From: Terana coerulea
Lineage: Eukaryota > Basidiomycota > Agaricomycetes > Polyporales > Phanerochaetaceae
Length of the DNA: 24,183 bases
Assembly: GCA_024811115.1 (NCBI GenBank)
Contig: JAKOGH010000843.1
Coordinates: forward strand, 1-24,183
Reading direction: 5' to 3'
Each line of letters opens with the position of its first letter. Position 1 is the stretch's first letter. A program made the translations under genes and the position numbers. The notes beneath the pieces are model-generated. The model ran no database searches and was not told the DNA's origin. It saw nothing but the letters and a program-made list of their open reading frames with translations. Below are positions 19,637 to 24,183 of the stretch, in pieces.

Positions 19637-20800
19637 TTACTGGATTCTCAACGTAGAGGCTGTCAACAAGGACTTCCCGAGAGGCCCTCCCGCGTACTTC
19701 TCAACTAAAGGCTTCCAGCAACCAGTAGAAAGCTGCATGTGTTCGCCCGGACAGGTCTCAAGCAGCAGGTCCCCTCGGTCATCCAGCGTCTTCAAGCCAA
19801 TCCGATTCTCCGAGTACAAAGGGCTGCAGGCGCATGGGAATGATGGTCTTTGCGGCAGCTGCTTCGCGACCGCTGCGCCAGGAATCCTCTGACGGGGCAT
19901 ACGAGCCGAACCAGCTTGTTTCCTTTGGCACAACAGTCTGGTCCTTTGCGAACAGCACAAGGACGAGTTTATTGAGGGATTCCATATTGATGGCGTATGT
20001 CGTATTCACGGCGTCATCGATCTCGTTGTTGATGGAGGCGAGAAAGCGGCTTCTGTTAAGGTATAGGTTGAGCTGGTCTGAGTCTCGGAAATATTGCGCC
20101 TAGGTCCGAGATATGAGAAATCGTTTAGCGTTTTAGTGAATTCCCCTGTTTGGCTGACCTGCACTGAGTTCTTCTGCGCCCAATCGCTGTATGCATTACG
20201 CTTCGCCGCTCTGCGCGCGAGTTGGCAGGTAACGTCGAATGGTTTGCATTCCGGGAGATCCGACACGCCCATATGCTGAGCACCAAACGTGATGAGGTTG
20301 TTTACTGGGGAGAGTTATACCTCTCGACGTATGCTCGAAGGAATTGCCCAGCTGAACGGTAACGATGAGTCGGCGAATGGGGTGGACGCTGCCGTTACGA
20401 CGGACCTTGCGAGAACCCTATGGCGTCGAAACCATATCGCAGCTCAGTGACGTTGTTTAGCTGCTCTGACATGAATTCCAGTTGTTCATTGACATTACCA
20501 AACTATGTACGCCTATTGTCATTATGGCCGCCACGGTTCAAGCAGTGCACCACGTACGAATCCCGCTCTTCTGTCCTCGTCCAAAGCTTCATGGAGTTGC
20601 ACGGAGTGCACAAAGATCCCGGGGTGAATATCCTTTATCTCCTCGACAAATTCGAGCATGCCTGGAGAGCCCCACGAGTCTCCCATACCATGCCATATCA
20701 CAAGCGGCCTGACCGCTTGCTCTGTAGGTGCGCAGCGGGCTGCGGGTGCTAAGAATGCTGCCAAGCCGCATAGATGGGCGAAGACGTGTCGAGGAATCAT
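19637..20800 (-). CDS. PPT1: palmitoyl-protein thioesterase
   Basis: A lysosomal/vacuolar alpha/beta hydrolase that removes palmitate from S-acylated proteins and peptides. Four exons: 20800-20558, 20502-20406, 20351-20159 and 20099-19637, with introns of 55, 54 and 59 nt. The product is 331 aa with a signal peptide (about 1-24), PLVIWHGMGDSWGSPGM (33-49), the HPGIFVHSV block, the nucleophile motif GFSQAGQ (Ser112), GAQHMGVSDLP, the Asp231 motif (LFAKDQTVVPKETSWFG), MRLQPLYSENRIGL and the His298 motif (GEHMQ). The nucleophile elbow has Ala where the family usually has Gly (GFSQGG). Two single-base breaks occur, both in homopolymers: one C missing near 20306-20309 (before VNNLITFG) and one T extra near 19816-19818 (in LQPLYSEN). 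With both allowed for, the exons sum to exactly 332 codons. It is convergent with the Ser/Pro-rich gene, 167 bp apart. A TTTAAATAAG element about 140 bp upstream may be its TATA box. Confidence 0.93.
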
Positions 20801-20936
20801 GCAAGGCAGCAAGGTAGAAGTCAAGTATACAACCAGAGTAAGGGTAGAGGCTGGCCAGAGATGCTGTGAGGTTCGCAGGAGAGCTACAGCGCAACCCGCC
20901 CACATTCGACACAGCGCGCCCAGCACAGACTGGCGC

Positions 20937-20947
20937 TTATTTAAAGG
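20937..20947 (-). promoter_or_regulatory. TATA-like element of PPT1
   Basis: On the minus strand tttaaataagc lies about 140 bp upstream of the ATG at 20800. It is further than the other TATA boxes in this window (70-110 bp), so the call is tentative. Confidence 0.35.
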
Positions 20948-22890
20948 GGCTTCTAAAGGTGCTGCTTATTTTGGCATGTCTCGTGGTTGGTGTAGATCAG
21001 TTCTTCGCTTAGGCGCGAGAGTAACATTGATCGATTTTTTCACGTTGAGCAAGATCTTGAAGTGGGCAGAGACGAATTCCCATATACTATGTTGATGTCC
21101 TTCGTTGCTGTGCACGAATACGAGCGCTGCGAAAGACGCAGGGGCAGCCTAAGGTGACCCAGACTCGGAGGACTCGGATGCTGGCGTACAGCTCACTAGG
21201 CAAATAGGCGTGCAATCACCCGAAAGCAGAGCATCAGGATCTTTGCGCGGCGTGTTTAGAACTTAAAAATAGCGGAAATTGGCGAGGCAGCTCTCACTAT
21301 TACAGCGCAGAGTTGGGCGTCGAGGAAGCGCGAAATGGAGAAAGGTCTGTCGAATCGCGGATCACTGGTAGCACGCCTTGCGCTAGTGCTGGGGCGTAAT
21401 CTCGTACCTTGATGGGGAAAGATGTGCTAGCGAATGTAGAGATAAGTATCCGGGATACGCGTCGATGAGCATCGAAGGGAGCAGACGGAGCAACTCCCAA
21501 AATGGGTGCAACATGGTAACTTGCCGGCATGTAAGCAGCTATAGACCTGACCCATTATCCTAGGGTGATCACATAGTATATGGGAGACATGGTTGATACA
21601 GTGTTTTCTGTTCACTGGAATCAAAATAATATCCACATATTCTTACCACGTAGCACAACCTCGATTGACAGCCACCAAGACCTTCGCCATTGATCCTTAT
21701 TATCAGCTGAGGGTCGACTAAAACTTGAAGTTCTACGACAACTGAGAGGAATTATGTCGCATATACTACGCAGGAAGCTTTTCGCCAACAAATATTGTCG
21801 TACAAAAATATACGTTTGAGGCTTCACAGATGTATGACGGGTGACTCAAGGAGGAACGAAGAAGGGATGAGTCGAGACCAACTTACCGACAGACGCCCAT
21901 CAGCTGTGTTTACTGCGGTGTTAGCCGGCCAATGACGCCACAAAGCAGCACGGCCCAAATCGGGAATCACGCTTTTTCACTTGCCACCTCACCACCATCT
22001 CCACATCATTTCAGTTGATCGAGTCCTTGCAACCGTGCTCTCAGGAATTGTGAAGGGTACAGCTGCAGAAACATACATCAAGTCTCAGGAGCTACTTACC
22101 TTATGTCCCTCGACACACTTGCGTAACGGGCCTGGCCGGCGCCGGGCGGCATCGGCAAAAGCCGTTCAACAACGAAGCCCAAATTCCCCGACCAGTGGAG
22201 AACTTTCACCTTCTTGGAAGGATTATCGGCAAGTTGAACGAGAGTTCGCCCGCCCCCTCTATTTTAGGCTTTCGACATGTATCTCGAACGGTGCTCTTGA
22301 GTGCTTATGACCATTTGGCATGGCCTCGGCGACGGCCCGGTATCAGAATCAGGTGTCCAGCGAGCCCCACTAGAACGTGAGTTTACACACTGTGGATATA
22401 TCATTTTTAGGCTCTGACCTCAAGCCTCATACATCTACTCATTTGTTATGAAGTTTGAATTGGATGCGCGTACGCCCGTAATGACGAACTTAGTCCGCGG
22501 CCGCACCACGGGCGTCATGGGGTCCGCACGCACGCACAACAGTAATATTTGTCCTGATCGCTGTGCTTGTCCTCTTGAACCGGCGTTCTTCCGTGGACAA
22601 CCATCTCATGGCTGTCCGAGGCTGCTACCTCTGGACCTGGAACACTCAACGCCCCCGCATTGTGGCGTTGCTGCCTTGGCGACCATGTCATGCGGGGGCG
22701 ATAGGACCCGTTTGTCAACTCCCCATTCATACCGGGGGCCCGGATATGGTATGTGGCACGGCTCAATTTACCTTCTCTTCGCATTGATTCTCCGCTTCCT
22801 GATGCATAGGGTGTTGTGATCTGGCGTGTGGACCTATGGTCGGCGGACCGCGAAACGCGAGTGAATATCCAGGTGGTCACCGACCCGAGG
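20948..22890. other. unassigned intergenic region
   Basis: About 1.9 kb upstream of both PPT1 (minus) and GH28 copy 2 (plus). Open frames are short or of mixed composition. A minus-strand frame at 21530-21300 could be spliced once (donor gtacga at about 21408, acceptor cgacag) to a short Ala/Ser/Phe-rich peptide, but nothing supports it. A 146-codon minus-strand frame (22955-22515) overlaps the GH28 promoter and has no motif. No mobile-element signature was seen. Confidence 0.4.
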
Positions 22891-23075
22891 ATGTTCGTGC
22901 CCTTCGGGCCCGCGACGATGCTTCGCGTCGACGAGGCACGCTGCAGTGCCTGCACATTGCCAATGCGCTCGGATCGGTGTTTTGCCGTGTGGAGGATATA
23001 AGCTCGGGTATGTGGAGACTATGAAGCCCTCAGCCTTTCCCCGGCCACCTATCTCGACCGACAACAGCCAGCGCC
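22891..23075 (+). promoter_or_regulatory. GH28 copy 2 promoter
   Basis: gatataag at 22995-23002 lies about 75-80 bp before the ATG at 23076. The 21-bp block at 22967-22987 is identical to the one upstream of GH28 copy 1. Further upstream, cgacgatgcttcgcgtcgacg (about 22914-22934) also resembles copy 1. The spacing between block, TATA and ATG is nearly the same in both genes. Confidence 0.7.
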
Positions 23076-24183
23076 ATGCTGCTGTCTGCCGCTTTCATCG
23101 CTGTGCTCTCTGCCTTTCCCGCGCTCGGACAACTGTCCGGGCGCGTTGGGCCCACGACTTCTCGTTCGGCGAAGCGTAACACCATCTGCAATGTACTCAA
23201 CTACGGTGGCAGCGTCGGATCTGGTGTAAGCCATACACCTTGGTATGCTAAACACGCCTAATCTGACTCGCATTCAGGATATCGGCCCTGCTATCCAGTC
23301 TGCATTCAACAACTGCGTGTTGAAAAACACAGGTTCTACGCTGTATATTCCAGCTGGAAATTACAACATGCAGACCTGGGTCACTCTCAAAGGCGGAAGC
23401 CAATGGGCTCTGCAGCTGGATGGTGTGATTACTCGGACTGGTGAGTACTACACCCGCGTAACAAGTCGCATACTAAAGTTATTCTCAGCTACGACCGGCG
23501 GACACATGTTCGTCAGTAAGTGATCGTGTATGGCTTCTTGTGTGCTGAGAATTAAGCCCCTTGCAGTCCAGAACGCCAATGACATTGAAATATGGTCCGG
23601 TAACAGCGCTGGCGCCATCCAAGGCAGTGGATATCAAGCTCGTAACGCAGGGTCAGTATCAGCATTCCTTTTTCACGAACGAAATGTTTATGTCCATGCG
23701 CAGCCCTCGCCTCATGCGTATCATCACATCAACAAACTTCTCAGTTCACGACCTCATCTTTGTTGACTGTGAGTTTCAGTGATCGGGAGCATACATTCGA
23801 ACAACGCCTGACTTCGACGATGAACAGCTCCGGAATTCCACCTCATTCTGGACAACTCGTCCAATGGCGAAGTCTTCAACCTGGCCATCCGTGGTGCTGA
23901 CATCGGTGGCTCGGACGGCATCGACGTTTCGGGCAGCAACATCTGGATACACGACGTCGAGGTGACCAACCGCGACGAATGCGTCACCATCAAGAATCCG
24001 TCGTCGAACTATCTGATCGAGCGAATCTGGTGCAACCAGAGTGGCGGTTCCGCCATAGGAAGTTTGGGCACAGGCACCGCGATCCAGAACATTATCTACC
24101 GCAATATCTACAACGTCGGTGGTAACCAGATGTTTATGCGTGGCCTCTGTCCCGCTTCAGGATGCGTCTCTGACACACTCAAT
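23076..24183 (+). CDS. rhamnogalacturonan hydrolase (GH28), copy 2, 5' part
   Basis: A close paralog of the gene at 1129-2928, truncated by the window end. Exons are 23076-23225, 23278-23440, 23489-23515, 23567-23651, 23704-23768 and 23828 onward. The five complete introns (48-59 nt) sit at exactly the same codon positions as introns 1-5 of copy 1. The protein starts [19 protein letters not shown] (signal peptide) and continues [60 protein letters not shown], then the acidic motifs GGSDGID and NRDEC, CNQSGG and GGNQMFM. No frame break was found in the part present. At the position of intron 6 in copy 1 (AT|gtgagt) this copy reads AT|gcgtgg (24138), so that intron either has a GC donor or is lost. 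The residues after NQMFM (RGLCPASG...) are then probably intron sequence. Confidence 0.9.

Noticed and set aside
21300..21530. Minus-strand frame starting MPASYHVAPILGVAPSAPF with a possible 61-nt intron.
   Set aside because: The spliced product is short, has no motif, and the donor and acceptor are ordinary; not enough to call a gene.
22515..22955. 146-codon minus-strand frame.
   Set aside because: Overlaps the conserved GH28 copy 2 promoter, and no protein-like pattern was visible.

Overview
This window comes from a filamentous fungus, most likely a GC-rich wood- or litter-decaying basidiomycete (polypore-like). The reasons are genes cut by many introns of 48-82 nt with GTRNGT-type donors, CTRAC/CTGAC branch points and YAG acceptors; TATA boxes 70-110 bp before start codons; and typical fungal families: GH28 rhamnogalacturonan hydrolase, CBM5/12-DM9 protein and palmitoyl-protein thioesterase. 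There are no bacterial operons, Shine-Dalgarno sites or CRISPR arrays.

Layout, left to right: a probable small secreted protein gene (199-551, +); a complete ten-exon GH28 rhamnogalacturonan hydrolase gene (1129-2928, -); about 4.3 kb without a recognisable protein gene, holding a tRNA/SINE-like Pol III promoter pair and a GC-rich block; a four-exon gene for a nuclear-looking protein of unknown function (7217-8916, -); about 2.9 kb of mostly unassigned sequence with a diverged direct repeat; a partly resolved small gene (11797-12177, -); a ten-exon CBM5/12 + tandem DM9 protein gene (12348-13874, -); a long Ser/Pro-rich, probably tail-anchored protein gene (about 14650-19469, +); a four-exon palmitoyl-protein thioesterase gene (19637-20800, -), convergent with the previous gene; about 2.2 kb unassigned; and the 5' part of a second GH28 gene (23076 to the window end, +).

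The two GH28 genes are close paralogs placed head to head at the two ends of the window. Introns 1-5 fall at the same positions, and the proximal promoters are conserved, including an identical 21-bp block and the TATA region. The duplication therefore carried gene and promoter together. The encoded enzymes would act outside the cell on pectin hairy regions. The four to five genes between them look like ordinary housekeeping or lineage-specific genes, not a pathway.

The main caution is that almost every gene I could resolve has one or more single-base frame breaks, most of them in short homopolymers, while splice sites, catalytic residues and downstream reading frames are intact. When each break is allowed for, exon sums give exact codon counts (441, 331, 331 and 505 residues). 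This points to base-level errors in the assembly rather than a cluster of pseudogenes, but only reads or RNA can decide. I found no convincing new multi-gene system. The most interesting items are the inverted GH28 pair with its shared promoter, the CBM5/12-DM9 protein with a 10-nt microexon, the tail-anchored Ser/Pro-rich protein with a 3n intron in its membrane region, and the tRNA-like element.
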